64,000 nucleotides of DNA, from assembly GCF_004359545.1 (NCBI RefSeq), contig NZ_SCWB01000007.1, positions 1 to 64,000 on the forward strand, given 5' to 3'. Positions 23,861 to 33,114 of the stretch are shown here, one piece after another. A program made the position numbers and the translations under genes. The DNA comes from Macrococcus lamae. Lineage in GTDB: Bacteria > Bacillota > Bacilli > Staphylococcales > Staphylococcaceae. How positions within the stretch are numbered: position 1 is the stretch's first letter; each line of letters starts with the position of its first letter. The notes beneath the pieces are model-generated. The model was not told where the DNA came from. It did not search any database and worked only from the letters and a program-made list of their open reading frames with translations.

Positions 23861-24637
23861 TTAACTCAGAAAACGGACGACTGTGTCGTTGAACCGTTCA
23901 TATTCTTCAGCCAGTGGCGCATGGCCTGATTTATTGAACTCAAGCATATGACTTCGCTTGACCTTCTGTTCTATCGCTTCGCTTTCAAACGGCGGATTAA
24001 GTCCATCATGCTCACCAACAATTAAGAGTACTTCTTTGTCGATGAATTCCATACTATTTCTAAAATCAAAGTTAGCCATGCTTCTTGACGCAATCGCTTC
24101 TTCATCAGGAGTCATCGTCGCATAGTGACTGACGTTCTGCAGCCATTCTTCTACGATATCTTTGTTGTGATAAATATACGGTTTAAGCTTCTCCAGTACT
24201 TCATTCTTAGGTAACCCTTTAATTTCATGTCGATGTTTTGTCATCAACCGTGCATATGAACTCACTTCGCCGTGCCCTTTACCGCCGACCAGAATGAGCT
24301 TATGAAGATATTCCGGATAGTTGATCGCAAAGCCGAGACCGATATAGGCACCTAGTGAAAAGCCAAGTATATTCGCACGTTTAATGTTAAGGTGTATAAT
24401 CAAACGGAAGCAGTCATCAATATGATCATTCATTGTGTAGTTAAGGGGTCTGTCCGATTTGCCATGACCTCTAAGATCGTATGTGATCACCTGATAGTAC
24501 TTACTTAATTCCTCGACATTGTGATAGAACATTTCTAAGTTGCCGTTTATACCGTGGATAAGTATGAGAGGTTCTCCTTGACCTGTTACTTCATAAGCAA
24601 TAGTTACAGACCCGTCAGATTTAAAAGTCACCATCAT
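23861..24637 (-). CDS. Alpha/beta hydrolase
   Basis: 258 residues. Oxyanion-hole HG in LILIHGING, DLRGHGKSDRP, nucleophile elbow GFSLGA (Ser94), acid in LLIVGEHDGLNP and His in NKSGHAPLAEE: a complete triad. Related to BioH/MhpC-type esterases and lyases, substrate open. An adjacent, same-strand paralogue lies upstream at 24727. Ribosome site GGAGGACTCAG. Confidence 0.87.
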   Translation of the reverse strand: MMVTFKSDGSVTIAYEVTGQGEPLILIHGINGNLEMFYHNVEELSKYYQVITYDLRGHGKSDRPLNYTMNDHIDDCFRLIIHLNIKRANILGFSLGAYIGLGFAINYPEYLHKLILVGGKGHGEVSSYARLMTKHRHEIKGLPKNEVLEKLKPYIYHNKDIVEEWLQNVSHYATMTPDEEAIASRSMANFDFRNSMEFIDKEVLLIVGEHDGLNPPFESEAIEQKVKRSHMLEFNKSGHAPLAEEYERFNDTVVRFLS

Positions 24638-24726
24638 CTGAGTCCTCCTTTGTGTAACAGTACCCCGTTTTATAGTCTAATAATTAAATAATGGCTATTT
24701 AATTTTACTATTATTGTATCTCGCTG

Positions 24727-25518
24727 TTAAATATCCATAGAAGGTGACAAAAACATTTTGACGTCATTCACAAAGCGATCCCGTTCTTCTATCATCGGAG
24801 CGTGCCCGCTATTTTCAAATAGCATGTAACTGGAGTTAGTAATTTTTTCACTGAGCGTTTTCCCGTGGTCCGGCTGAATGAGATGGTCATGTGCTCCGCT
24901 GACTATCATCGTCGGTGCACTGATTAGATCTGACTGACTGAGAAGGTCAACACCGTCTGTCGAATGATCAACGGCTTTTCTTTCCAGATTCGTCATGCTC
25001 TCTTCTGTATCTTTCAAACCTTTCATCCAGCGGTTTACTTTTTTCAGATCATGGTACATATATCGTGATAATAACTTAGTCCGGTCATCGGGCTTCATTG
25101 TGCGTAGTAAATTTGCAAACTCCATACGGAATCGTTCCTGCGAATCATTGAACGGCTCATTGCCGACGCTGATTAATATGAGGCGCTGGATCAGTTCAGG
25201 ATAACGGATGGCGATTGCCTGTGCAACCATGCCGCCAAGTCCGTAACCGATAAAGTTCGCCTGACGAATATAGAGTTCATTCATTACTGCCATAACATCA
25301 GTAATATAATCCTCCATATTGATATGAAGCGGTTTGTCGGAATAGCCATGCCCTCTCAAGTCAATCTTAATCAATTGAAAGTCATCTCTAAAGTCGCGCT
25401 CAAATGAATCGAACATCGTTGTATTCATATACTGCCCATGCAACAGCACAAGTGGATAACCCTTTCCTGTTATTTCGTAATAAATGGCAGTATCGCTGCC
25501 GCTGATTGTTATATTCAT
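24727..25518 (-). CDS. Alpha/beta hydrolase lacking the nucleophile Ser
   Basis: 263 residues, clear paralogue of the 23861-24637 enzyme (LLHGQYM, DLRGHGYSDKP, GAHDHLIQP, NSGHAPMIEE). The nucleophile elbow reads IGYGLGG: Gly93 (codon GGA) stands where Ser is expected, while Asp and His remain. It may be inactive, or use another residue, or act as a binding partner. The gene is whole and has a normal ribosome site (CTAGGAGAAATTT), so it is kept, not decaying. It sits 9 nt after the bactofilin-like gene in an operon with HAD. Confidence 0.85.
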   Translation of the reverse strand: MNITISGSDTAIYYEITGKGYPLVLLHGQYMNTTMFDSFERDFRDDFQLIKIDLRGHGYSDKPLHINMEDYITDVMAVMNELYIRQANFIGYGLGGMVAQAIAIRYPELIQRLILISVGNEPFNDSQERFRMEFANLLRTMKPDDRTKLLSRYMYHDLKKVNRWMKGLKDTEESMTNLERKAVDHSTDGVDLLSQSDLISAPTMIVSGAHDHLIQPDHGKTLSEKITNSSYMLFENSGHAPMIEERDRFVNDVKMFLSPSMDI

Positions 25519-25527
25519 AAATTTCTC

Positions 25528-26241
25528 CTAGTCTCTGGATATTTTTCCGAGTTCATATACTTCTGACGATTCATCCAGATGGTAAGTATCTGTGTATTCC
25601 ACTACTTTGATAATGCAGTTGCGTCCAATTCGGACCTGGTCGCCACGCACTAAGTCCGCGATGACGTTTTCGACATAAACATCACTGCCTTCTATCTCTT
25701 CAACGACAAGCTTAGCATCGTCATCTTTGAAAATCAGTCCTTCACGCATCGCTTTAATGGAAATATTGTTGGCATTGATAAACTTAATTGAACTGTCCGG
25801 ACCCACTTTTATATGCAGGTCGTCAGCATTCAGTTCATCAATGTTCAACGTTCCAGTCGATTGGAACGTTGTCGTGTCGACAACGCCCGTACTTATACTT
25901 CCTTTCGACTGCAATGATTCTGCTCTTAAGCTGCGTCCTAGTTCCAGCGTTCCCTCATTATCGATAATCCGTGCACCGACGTGGTCTCCTGCTTTAATCA
26001 CTGCATCAGGATGATTGGCGAGTTCTTCTGTCTCGATTGTATCCATAATGTCAAGCGTTCCTTTATTGCTGATATACGGAGCATTGAGCCGTCCTTCAAC
26101 AAACACATCGCCGTCCGTTCCGATGGTCAGCTCGTGCGTTTCTACACTTGACGTAAAATCCGTTCTTACTTCGGCATTGATCTGCTCGAACACCCCGCCT
26201 TCAGCTACAAATGGCTCAGTAATATTTAATTTAGTCTCCAT
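25528..26241 (-). CDS. Bactofilin-like polymer-forming beta-helix protein
   Basis: 238 residues with short repeated beta strands ending in Gly/Asp/Asn (TIGTDGDVFVEGRLNA; NKGTLDI; NEGTLELG; STGTLNI), the pattern of bactofilins and of the B. subtilis YhbE/YhbF pair. VRGDQVRIGRNCIIKVVEYT near the end matches the YhbE-type close. It would be a cytoplasmic structural polymer. Its ATG at 26241 overlaps the HAD stop by one base (TGATG), so it is translationally coupled. Confidence 0.7.
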   Translation of the reverse strand: METKLNITEPFVAEGGVFEQINAEVRTDFTSSVETHELTIGTDGDVFVEGRLNAPYISNKGTLDIMDTIETEELANHPDAVIKAGDHVGARIIDNEGTLELGRSLRAESLQSKGSISTGVVDTTTFQSTGTLNIDELNADDLHIKVGPDSSIKFINANNISIKAMREGLIFKDDDAKLVVEEIEGSDVYVENVIADLVRGDQVRIGRNCIIKVVEYTDTYHLDESSEVYELGKISRD

Positions 26242-26915
26242 CAAACCAGCTCCTCTTCCAATATATCAAGTAACTCCGTCAAATGAGTAATACGGTAATC
26301 TATAATCTCCTCAGGCGGTGCTTCAAAATAACCATTATCCTTGAACACTGATACCATACCCAGTTCATGACTGGCTCTCACATCGTTGTCAGGATGATCA
26401 CCGACAAACATACAGTTTTCAGGACGCTCACTCAACTGGTCCAGCATCATATGAAAAATCTGCGGAGCAGGCTTTCTGTAACCTGCCTGCTCGGAAATGA
26501 CAAAGCTGGTTATACTCGTCTCAAGGCCTAGTACATCAATGATCATCGTCTGATGCTCTGTTGAGCCGTTTGTGATGATACCGAGCTTATATCCCCGCGC
26601 CTGCAGACGGCGGAGTGTATCCAGTGTATCGTCAAAGCCATAAGCAAACTGCGGATATCTGGCGTAAAAATCAGCAAGCAGATCATCCGGAGCGACGTAA
26701 CTGATATCCAGCTGCCGGAACAACTGCTCATAGACTTCTTCTTTTGGAACATAGCCGTGATTGTCAAAATCGACGAAATAATTGATGAAATCCTGTTTCT
26801 GAACATTCAGCAGATAACTTTGATAGCGTTCGTACTGGTCTTCCAGAAACAATTTAAGCGATTTATCACGGTCCATCAGTGTGCCGTCCAGATCAAAGAT
26901 AATAGCTTTAAGCAT
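26241..26915 (-). CDS. HAD-superfamily phosphatase (YjjG-like)
   Basis: 224 residues. Motif I DLDGTL (Asp nucleophile), II IITNGS, III Lys in GYRKPAP, IV VGDHPDNDV. The helical cap insertion of about 70 residues after motif I places it with YjjG/haloacid dehalogenase-type nucleotidases or phosphoglycolate phosphatases. First gene of the HAD/bactofilin/dead-hydrolase operon. Ribosome site GGAGGAGTCATC. Divergent from the Nudix gene. Confidence 0.88.
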   Translation of the reverse strand: MLKAIIFDLDGTLMDRDKSLKLFLEDQYERYQSYLLNVQKQDFINYFVDFDNHGYVPKEEVYEQLFRQLDISYVAPDDLLADFYARYPQFAYGFDDTLDTLRRLQARGYKLGIITNGSTEHQTMIIDVLGLETSITSFVISEQAGYRKPAPQIFHMMLDQLSERPENCMFVGDHPDNDVRASHELGMVSVFKDNGYFEAPPEEIIDYRITHLTELLDILEEELV

Positions 26916-27002
26916 GATGACTCCTCCATATTTTTTATTTCTTTACCCGATTTGCTAAAATAGTAACAATACAGAGTCATCACATAGATGGAGGTTAGCA
27001 TA

Positions 27003-27512
27003 GTGCGTAAAAATAAGATAAGCAGTGACGACTATAAAATCTTTACAGTTGAGACCATTGACCTTGAAATTAATAGCCAACGAGGAACTTTCTATCAAGT
27101 AGCAGCGCCTGACTGGGTGACAATCATCGCAGAAACAGACGGCTTATTCATTGTCGAATCTCAGTACCGGATCGGCACGGAAGAAGTGACGCTTGAATTC
27201 CCGGGAGGCGTCATCGAGCGGGATGAAGATGCGGTTCGCGCAGCTGTACGGGAACTCAAAGAAGAGACCGGCTACAGCGGCAGACCGCACGTCATCGGAA
27301 CGATGCGTCCAAACCCTGCCTTTATGACCAATCGCTGCACAACGGTTTTTATCGAGCAGGCAGAACTGACAGACGCTCCTTCGCCTGACCGGTTCGAAGA
27401 CATTACTGTCGACCTGATGTCGCTTCATGACATAGAGGAGGCTATTGCAGACGGACGGTTCCCGAATGCGCTCCATATTGCAGCATTATATCAATGGAAA
27501 GCACGCCGCTAA
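27003..27512 (+). CDS. Nudix hydrolase, ADP-ribose pyrophosphatase-like
   Basis: 169 residues. A complete Nudix box: GGVIERDEDAVRAAVRELKE followed by ETGY (G-x5-E-x7-REUxEExGU). The upstream EFPGG and downstream GTMRPNPAFMTNRC fit NudF-type ADP-sugar pyrophosphatases. The GTG at 27003 has GGAGGTTAGCATA upstream; the ATG five codons earlier would overlap that site. It converges on corA with a 4-nt overlap of the two stop regions. Confidence 0.85.
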   Translation: MRKNKISSDDYKIFTVETIDLEINSQRGTFYQVAAPDWVTIIAETDGLFIVESQYRIGTEEVTLEFPGGVIERDEDAVRAAVRELKEETGYSGRPHVIGTMRPNPAFMTNRCTTVFIEQAELTDAPSPDRFEDITVDLMSLHDIEEAIADGRFPNALHIAALYQWKARR

Positions 27513-28429
27513 AAGAACTTCTTCTTGTTGTGTGTATCCAGCAAGTCTCCCATCCAGCCTTTTCCTTTCAAGTAGAAATAGACGGCGAAAGTGACACCGA
27601 TAATCAACAGCATCGCCAGCAGATAACCGAGCTTCCAGTCGAGCTCCGGCATATGCTTAAAGTTCATGCCCCATATTGCACCGAGCAGTGTGCCTGGTGC
27701 AAATAGTGTCGTAAAAACTGTCAGCGTCTTCGTGATCTCATTGCCGCGATGTGATGATACAAGATCTTCAAAGTCCAGCAGTGCATCGATTTCTTGTTCA
27801 TACGAGTCAATCAGAAACTTAGCGCGTTCCAGTCGAATACGCAACTGCTTGAAATATTTATTATCTTCAAGTTCACTGCAGAACGCCTCCTGAATGACCA
27901 TGAAAATCTCAGTGACAGTCACGACTTGTGTCTTACAGAGCAGCAGCTGGTGATCCGCTTTGGCGATTGCATCAAGAATATTGATATTATTACGCTCTTT
28001 AACCTGCCAGAGAATGTCATGCAGAATCTCTTCAAACTGGTCAATCTGCTCCATATATGTTGTGGTCGTATTCTTTAAGATAACCATAAAGTTATCAATT
28101 GGCGTCCTTACACTGTGATCCGAGAGCAGCTGTTCGTCATCTGTACCGAGCAGCGTTGCGACATCAAGATCGATCAGAACGAGTTCGTCAGCCGATAAAT
28201 AAAATCTAAAAGCTTGATTATCATGCTGTTCTTCTAAGTTCTGATAATAGACGTAATACCCCCACATATCACTGAAGTCCTCGACTGTCTCAATATTGAC
28301 GACATTACCTTTGAAGGATACAAGATCATCAAGTCGCTCTGTCCACGTGTTCTCTCGCCGCTGTACTTGATCCGGCTCGATAAATAATTTATTCCAGCTG
28401 CCATTACTATAACGGTATACAGTCTCCAT
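27509..28429 (-). CDS. corA: CorA-family divalent cation transporter
   Basis: 306 residues. A long cytoplasmic N-terminal domain with coiled-coil helices (EEILHDILWQVKERNN; SYEQEIDALLDFEDLVSSHRG), then two C-terminal helices. The first ends in the diagnostic W-GMN-F motif (LLGAIWGMNFKHMPE), the second ends in a basic tail (DTHNKKKFF). It transports Mg2+ or related ions as a pentamer. Ribosome site GTGAGGAAAAATTC. Confidence 0.88.
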   Translation of the reverse strand: METVYRYSNGSWNKLFIEPDQVQRRENTWTERLDDLVSFKGNVVNIETVEDFSDMWGYYVYYQNLEEQHDNQAFRFYLSADELVLIDLDVATLLGTDDEQLLSDHSVRTPIDNFMVILKNTTTTYMEQIDQFEEILHDILWQVKERNNINILDAIAKADHQLLLCKTQVVTVTEIFMVIQEAFCSELEDNKYFKQLRIRLERAKFLIDSYEQEIDALLDFEDLVSSHRGNEITKTLTVFTTLFAPGTLLGAIWGMNFKHMPELDWKLGYLLAMLLIIGVTFAVYFYLKGKGWMGDLLDTHNKKKFF

Positions 28430-28482
28430 GAATTTTTCCTCACTTTATCATTGAAATTTCGTTCTTTGGTGTTAGTGATGCC

Positions 28483-29454
28483 TTAACTCAAACTTTGTCT
28501 GACTGTCCTTATTGTGATGACCAGCAACAACGGCAGACCGAGAAATGCCAGGACGACGCTGACCGGTATCTGGACAGGTGATAGTAATAGATTACCCAGG
28601 AAATCAGAAAATATGACAGCGAGACTGCCGGTTATGCCTGTCCAGAGTAATTTTATAGGGAATCGGTCATTCATATGAGCACATAGCTGCGGAATGATCA
28701 ATCCGACAAAACCGATAATTCCGGTCATGCTGATCGTCACTGCTGTCATTACAGAGGCGGCAGTAAGGACACTATAGATGAGAGAAGTGGTATGAATTCC
28801 TAGACTCGCGGCGGTCGTGTCGCCTGCTCTCAGTATAGAGACCGCCCGTGCATTAGACAAAATAACGCCTGTACCGATGATCAGGACTGGCATTACAATC
28901 ACAATATCATGCCATTCTACCGCGCCGACGCTGCCGAACAAATAACCGAGCAATGAACGTGACTTGTCAGAATTAAGCAGCACGAGTCCGTAAAGTGCAC
29001 TTGAGAAAAAGAAGTTGATGAACATCCCGAACAGCACCATCCCTGTCTTCTCATGACGCTGAAACAGCTGGTGTGTCAGTACCATCACGAGCACAAGCGT
29101 CAATAAACTGAAGACGATACTTGAAACAGCAATCATACTGAAACTCAGACCCAGCACAACTGCAACCGCACTGCCAAAGCTCGCACCGCTAGCCAGACCT
29201 AGCGAGAACGAATCAGCAAGCGGATTGTTGAACACGGTCTGGAACACGGAACCAGACAACGCAAGGATAAACCCTGATACTAAGCCTAATATCAGCCGAG
29301 GCAGCCGAATGTCGAGCAGTATGGACCATTCGACTGAAGTACTCGGCATGCCAATGCCTTGCGATGTAATGAAGAGCTGCAGCACTGAACAGAGTACTAC
29401 GAGAACAATAATCGCTGTTTTATTTGTCAGAAAGTATTTTGGCAAGTGCTTCAA
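28483..29454 (-). CDS. FecCD-family ABC permease
   Basis: 323 residues, about nine helices. DIRLPRLILGLVSGFILALSG, FQTVFNNPLADSFSLGLASG and the later GIIGFVGLIIPQLCAH are FecCD/BtuC signatures, for uptake of iron-siderophore, haem or cobalamin. The TTG start at 29454 lies within the end of the binding-protein gene (35-nt overlap); a TTG at 29445 is also possible. No ATPase gene follows, so it must borrow one. Confidence 0.87.
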   Translation of the reverse strand: MKHLPKYFLTNKTAIIVLVVLCSVLQLFITSQGIGMPSTSVEWSILLDIRLPRLILGLVSGFILALSGSVFQTVFNNPLADSFSLGLASGASFGSAVAVVLGLSFSMIAVSSIVFSLLTLVLVMVLTHQLFQRHEKTGMVLFGMFINFFFSSALYGLVLLNSDKSRSLLGYLFGSVGAVEWHDIVIVMPVLIIGTGVILSNARAVSILRAGDTTAASLGIHTTSLIYSVLTAASVMTAVTISMTGIIGFVGLIIPQLCAHMNDRFPIKLLWTGITGSLAVIFSDFLGNLLLSPVQIPVSVVLAFLGLPLLLVITIRTVRQSLS

Positions 29455-30265
29455 GTCCTTTCGCTATTCGCGGACCAGGGCGCGAGATCCAGTCAGCGTT
29501 CAATGCGTAAATCCGGGAATCTCTGACTGCTGTCACTTCTTTGAAACCTCCGCGGTTCATTACTGTTTTATTGTAATCTTCTTCACTTTGACCGCTTGTC
29601 GTAATCATTACATCAGGATCTGTGCGGACGATGGCTTCTTTTGATACCGGCTGCCAGCCCTGAACCTCATGAAAGACATTCGTAGAACCGAGCTTTGTCA
29701 ACATATCATCGTATAATGTCCCGCTGCCGCCTGTATATATCTCCGGTTCCGACGACACTTCCAAGAAGACGTTGTTGTGGCGAGCGTCCGGATAGTTTGT
29801 GATGACATCATCTATCTGTTTGTTCACGGCAGCAGAGAGAGTCTCCCCTTCTTCAGTACGACCTGCTGCTGCGGCAATCTGTCTGATGGTGTCGTCGATT
29901 TCCGACAGCCGGGTTGCGTCTGTCACATAGAGGACTTCGATGCCTTGCTGCTGCAGGTCACTTAAAATCTTATTCTGTGCTGCCTGGGCTGATTGATGAG
30001 CGACAATAAGCGTCGGCTGTGCCTTGAGCAATACTTCCTTATTGAGATTAAAACCGTCAAATCGGGCTTTTGTCGCTACGTCCTCTGGATAATCGTCCGC
30101 TGTAGATACGCCGATGATTTCGTTATCCAGTCCTAGTTCATATAAAATCTCTGTATTGCTCGGCATAAGACTAATAATGCGCATTGTTTTGTCATGCGAC
30201 TGTTTTTCAGTTGACTGCTGACAGCCGGCGAGCAGCAATAAAGTGATGAGCAGAATTCTTTTCAT
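29420..30265 (-). CDS. BtuF/FhuD-like substrate-binding lipoprotein
   Basis: 281 residues. Lipobox LLLAGC (Cys15) then a class III periplasmic-binding fold: RIISLMPSNTEILYELGL, IIGVSTADDYPEDV, QPTLIVAHQ, GWQPVSKEAIV and the end PGPRIAKGLEALAKIL, closest by eye to BtuF (cobalamin) proteins. No Fur-like box lies in its promoter, unlike the sst operon, which leans towards cobalamin or an iron-independent ligand. Ribosome site AGAGGAGGTCGTC. Confidence 0.83.
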   Translation of the reverse strand: MKRILLITLLLLAGCQQSTEKQSHDKTMRIISLMPSNTEILYELGLDNEIIGVSTADDYPEDVATKARFDGFNLNKEVLLKAQPTLIVAHQSAQAAQNKILSDLQQQGIEVLYVTDATRLSEIDDTIRQIAAAAGRTEEGETLSAAVNKQIDDVITNYPDARHNNVFLEVSSEPEIYTGGSGTLYDDMLTKLGSTNVFHEVQGWQPVSKEAIVRTDPDVMITTSGQSEEDYNKTVMNRGGFKEVTAVRDSRIYALNADWISRPGPRIAKGLEALAKILSDK

Positions 30266-30343
30266 GACGACCTCCTCTTAGCATTATTATAGCGAACAAG
30301 CGACGATGCAAAAACAGTTAGTATGAAAGAACTGAGTGGCGAA

Positions 30344-30380
30344 CAAAAAAACTGCATCATAACTAAAGTTATGACACAGT
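30344..30380 (-). terminator. Terminator of the argS operon
   Basis: ACTGCATCATAACT / AGTTATGACACAGT (14 bp with one mismatch, 2-nt loop), followed on the minus strand by seven T. Confidence 0.82.
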
Positions 30381-30387
30381 ATTGGTA

Positions 30388-32046
30388 TTACATGCGTTCC
30401 GGTGCAGAGACACCGACTAAAGCGAGCGCGTTATGCAGCGTGATTCTGACCGCTTCAATCAAAGCGATATGAGCCTTCGATTTCTCGAGATCATCTGTCA
30501 GTACTTTTTCAGCGTTATAGAACTTATGGAAATGACTCGCAAGGTCCTGAATATAGTTCGTCATACGGTGCGGTGCGCGGTGTTCTGCCGCACTGTCAAT
30601 CACACCTTCGAAATCAGCGACACGTTTCAATAATTCAAATGCTTTGTCATTAGTAATTAGAGAAAAGTCTAAATCCGGCTCTACTGTAATTCCCTGCTCG
30701 GCTGCTGTCCGAATGATTGAGCAAATACGTGCATGAGCATATTGTGCGTAATATACAGGGTTGTCGCTTGATTCACTCTTCGCAAGTTCCATGTCGAAAT
30801 CAAAGTGTGTATCAGGGCTGCGCATTGTCAGGAAGTAACGCGCGGCATCGACACCGACTTCATCCATAATGTCACGCAGCGTAATCGCATTACCTGTTCG
30901 TTTGCTCATCTTCACTTCCTGGCCGTCCTGCAGCAGTCGTACCATCTGCATGACCTGTACTTCAAGACGATCTGATTCAACACTCAGCGTATCAAGCGAT
31001 GCTTTCAGACGCGGGATATAACCATGATGGTCGGCACCGAATAAGTTGATCAGTACATCGTTACCACGCTGAATCTTGTCATAGTGATACGCGATGTCAG
31101 GTAAGAAATAAGTAAATGTGCCGTCTTTTTTGATCAGCACGCGGTCTTTATCATCACCGAAATCCGTCGTGCGAAGCCACGTAGCATCTTCTGCTTCATA
31201 AATATAGCCGTTAGTCTTCATCGTTTCCAGTGCACGGTCGATAGCCCCTGATTCGTACAACGATGTTTCACTGAACCAGTTGTCAAAGTGGACGTTGTAA
31301 TCGGATAAATCCTGTTTCAGTTTTTTCATTTCGTATTCAAGACCGAGTTTGCGGAAATCTTTAATGCGCTCTTCTTTAGCGAGCTGCGCATAACCCGGTT
31401 GATCAGCCGCCAGATCTTCACCGATAGCGATGATATCTTTGCCGTGGTAGCCATCGGTCGGCAGCATGGCTTCCTGACCCAGCGCCTGGAGGTAACGTGC
31501 TTCAATAGAATAAGCGAGATTTTCAATCTGCTTGCCGGCATCATTGATATAGTATTCGCGTGTGACATCATAACCTGCTGCTGCCAAAATGTTGGCAAGT
31601 GTATCGCCGACAGCGGCATTACGTGCATGTCCGATATGAAGGTCACCTGTGGGATTAGCAGACACATATTCAAGCAGTATCGTTTCATGACGGTCGCCAG
31701 GATGATGACCAAACGTTTCTTTGTTAACGAGAGCTTCCTTGATGATATCTGTCAAATAGCTGTTGTCCATATAGAAGTTGATGAAACCAGGGCCTGCGAT
31801 AGCCAGTTTTTCGACGTGGGCCTTGGAAGTATCCAGATTGTCAACGATCGCTTGTGCAATGTCACGCGGATTTTTTTTCGCAAGCTTAGTCAGTACCATG
31901 GCGATGTTCGTTGCGTAATCTCCGTTAGTCGTGTCCTTTGGTACTTCGATCTTAATGTCAGGCACTTCTGTCACCAGTTCAGCTTTCAAAATGGCAGCTT
32001 TAATTTCTTCTATTAAAGTATCCTTTAATTGATTGACGATATTCAT
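30388..32046 (-). CDS. argS: Arginyl-tRNA synthetase
   Basis: 552 residues, the standard class I ArgRS size. The N-terminal Add-1 domain is followed by the HIGH motif ([15 protein letters not shown], about residue 130), then [12 protein letters not shown], which is KMSKR proper, and the anticodon-binding helical domain ([21 protein letters not shown]). It charges tRNA-Arg. Its ATG overlaps the DUF1934 stop (ATGA), with AAGGAGATC just ahead. Confidence 0.97.
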   Translation of the reverse strand: MNIVNQLKDTLIEEIKAAILKAELVTEVPDIKIEVPKDTTNGDYATNIAMVLTKLAKKNPRDIAQAIVDNLDTSKAHVEKLAIAGPGFINFYMDNSYLTDIIKEALVNKETFGHHPGDRHETILLEYVSANPTGDLHIGHARNAAVGDTLANILAAAGYDVTREYYINDAGKQIENLAYSIEARYLQALGQEAMLPTDGYHGKDIIAIGEDLAADQPGYAQLAKEERIKDFRKLGLEYEMKKLKQDLSDYNVHFDNWFSETSLYESGAIDRALETMKTNGYIYEAEDATWLRTTDFGDDKDRVLIKKDGTFTYFLPDIAYHYDKIQRGNDVLINLFGADHHGYIPRLKASLDTLSVESDRLEVQVMQMVRLLQDGQEVKMSKRTGNAITLRDIMDEVGVDAARYFLTMRSPDTHFDFDMELAKSESSDNPVYYAQYAHARICSIIRTAAEQGITVEPDLDFSLITNDKAFELLKRVADFEGVIDSAAEHRAPHRMTNYIQDLASHFHKFYNAEKVLTDDLEKSKAHIALIEAVRITLHNALALVGVSAPERM

Positions 32047-32453
32047 ATAGTGATCTCCTTATAGTCTAATTGATATTTGAATTGTCCGAGGTCTGCCCCG
32101 TGCTCACTCAACTTATAATGAATGACGAGTCGGCCGCCTGAATCCCATGCTTTATAATCAAGTTTTGTGGTAGTCACATCCATGACTGAACGTCCTGCAG
32201 GAGTCGTATAGACATTCTGCGTCGTTGTTCCGTAGACGAACAGAAAATCCATTCTAATTGCACCGTGCCGAGTAATACGGATTCCTTCAATGTCCATTTT
32301 TACGCGGACTTCCACTTGTTCTGCGTCCAGCACTTCTGTATAGGAAATGTAAGGGACACGCCGCTGTTTCAGTGTTCCTTCCACTTCGTTCCTATACGTC
32401 TTGACTTCATTGTTCTGATCGACTTTCTGTTCAGTTGTGACCCACACATTCAT
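32043..32453 (-). CDS. DUF1934 (YwiB) family beta-barrel protein
   Basis: 136 residues. [26 protein letters not shown] and [20 protein letters not shown] are the YwiB core, a calycin-like barrel of unknown ligand found next to argS in many Firmicutes. The start at 32453 follows TAGGTGATAATA. The 4-nt overlap with argS indicates coupling. Confidence 0.85.
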   Translation of the reverse strand: MNVWVTTEQKVDQNNEVKTYRNEVEGTLKQRRVPYISYTEVLDAEQVEVRVKMDIEGIRITRHGAIRMDFLFVYGTTTQNVYTTPAGRSVMDVTTTKLDYKAWDSGGRLVIHYKLSEHGADLGQFKYQLDYKEITI

Positions 32454-32487
32454 TATTATCACCTATTATGTATTATAGCAAAAAATT

Positions 32488-32519
32488 AAAGAAAGCAGGT
32501 ACAGTGACCTGCTTTCTTT
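32488..32519 (-). terminator. Terminator after ywhD
   Basis: 13-bp perfect stem AAAGAAAGCAGGT with a 6-nt loop, then TTTAATTTTTT on the minus strand. Confidence 0.85.
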
Positions 32520-32600
32520 AGTGTCCTAGCTATTTTTATAGCTACCGTAATTTTACTGCTAGCTATATCAAATTACAAGTTAGTGAAATGATGTTCACAA

Positions 32601-33104
32601 TTATGACACAAACAGCTGTTCTTTCAACGTTTCTGCTGAATTTTCCCACATTTCCGGATTGTGATTTTTCAGGAAATCCGCAAGCACCTGCTTATTGTTA
32701 TCACCGATATGGTCAACAATGACGTGATGCTTCATCGACTTGTCCATCATATTGACATGTTCATGCATACGCTTGAATGCGCGTTTCTTCTCTTTGTTGA
32801 CAAGCATATAGCACGCAGTGACACCAGCGTAATATGGACCGTCCTTACCGCGTTCTGTCGTCACCCAGACGAGCCAGTACGGCTTTGCTGCGTCGCCTTT
32901 CACTTCTTCCTCGTCATCAATCCACTTCACCCGTTTTTCGACTTCACTTCTCGCATGCATCGCACCGACGTCGATGAATGCGCGCTGTTCAAGTACGTCG
33001 ATGAACACTGGAGCAACGTTATCGAGGCTGATAGACCCAATGTTCGTACCTTTATGACCGTCGAGCGGGTCGTTCTTTATAATATTGAATTGAAAATTAC
33101 TCAT
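32601..33104 (-). CDS. YwhD-family protein
   Basis: 167 residues, the usual family length. FNIIKNDPLDGHKG, DVGAMHARSEVEKRVKW and KPYWLVWVTTERGKDGPYYAG are characteristic. Function unknown; conserved beside the HD-domain gene as here. Ribosome site TAGGAGTGATCAC; the gap to the upstream HD gene is only 10 nt. Confidence 0.85.
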   Translation of the reverse strand: MSNFQFNIIKNDPLDGHKGTNIGSISLDNVAPVFIDVLEQRAFIDVGAMHARSEVEKRVKWIDDEEEVKGDAAKPYWLVWVTTERGKDGPYYAGVTACYMLVNKEKKRAFKRMHEHVNMMDKSMKHHVIVDHIGDNNKQVLADFLKNHNPEMWENSAETLKEQLFVS

Positions 33105-33114
33105 GTGATCACTC

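Noticed and set aside
30266..30387. Cobalamin riboswitch before the BtuF-like gene
   Set aside because: The gap is about 120 nt and holds only the argS terminator; no B12-box-like sequence was seen.
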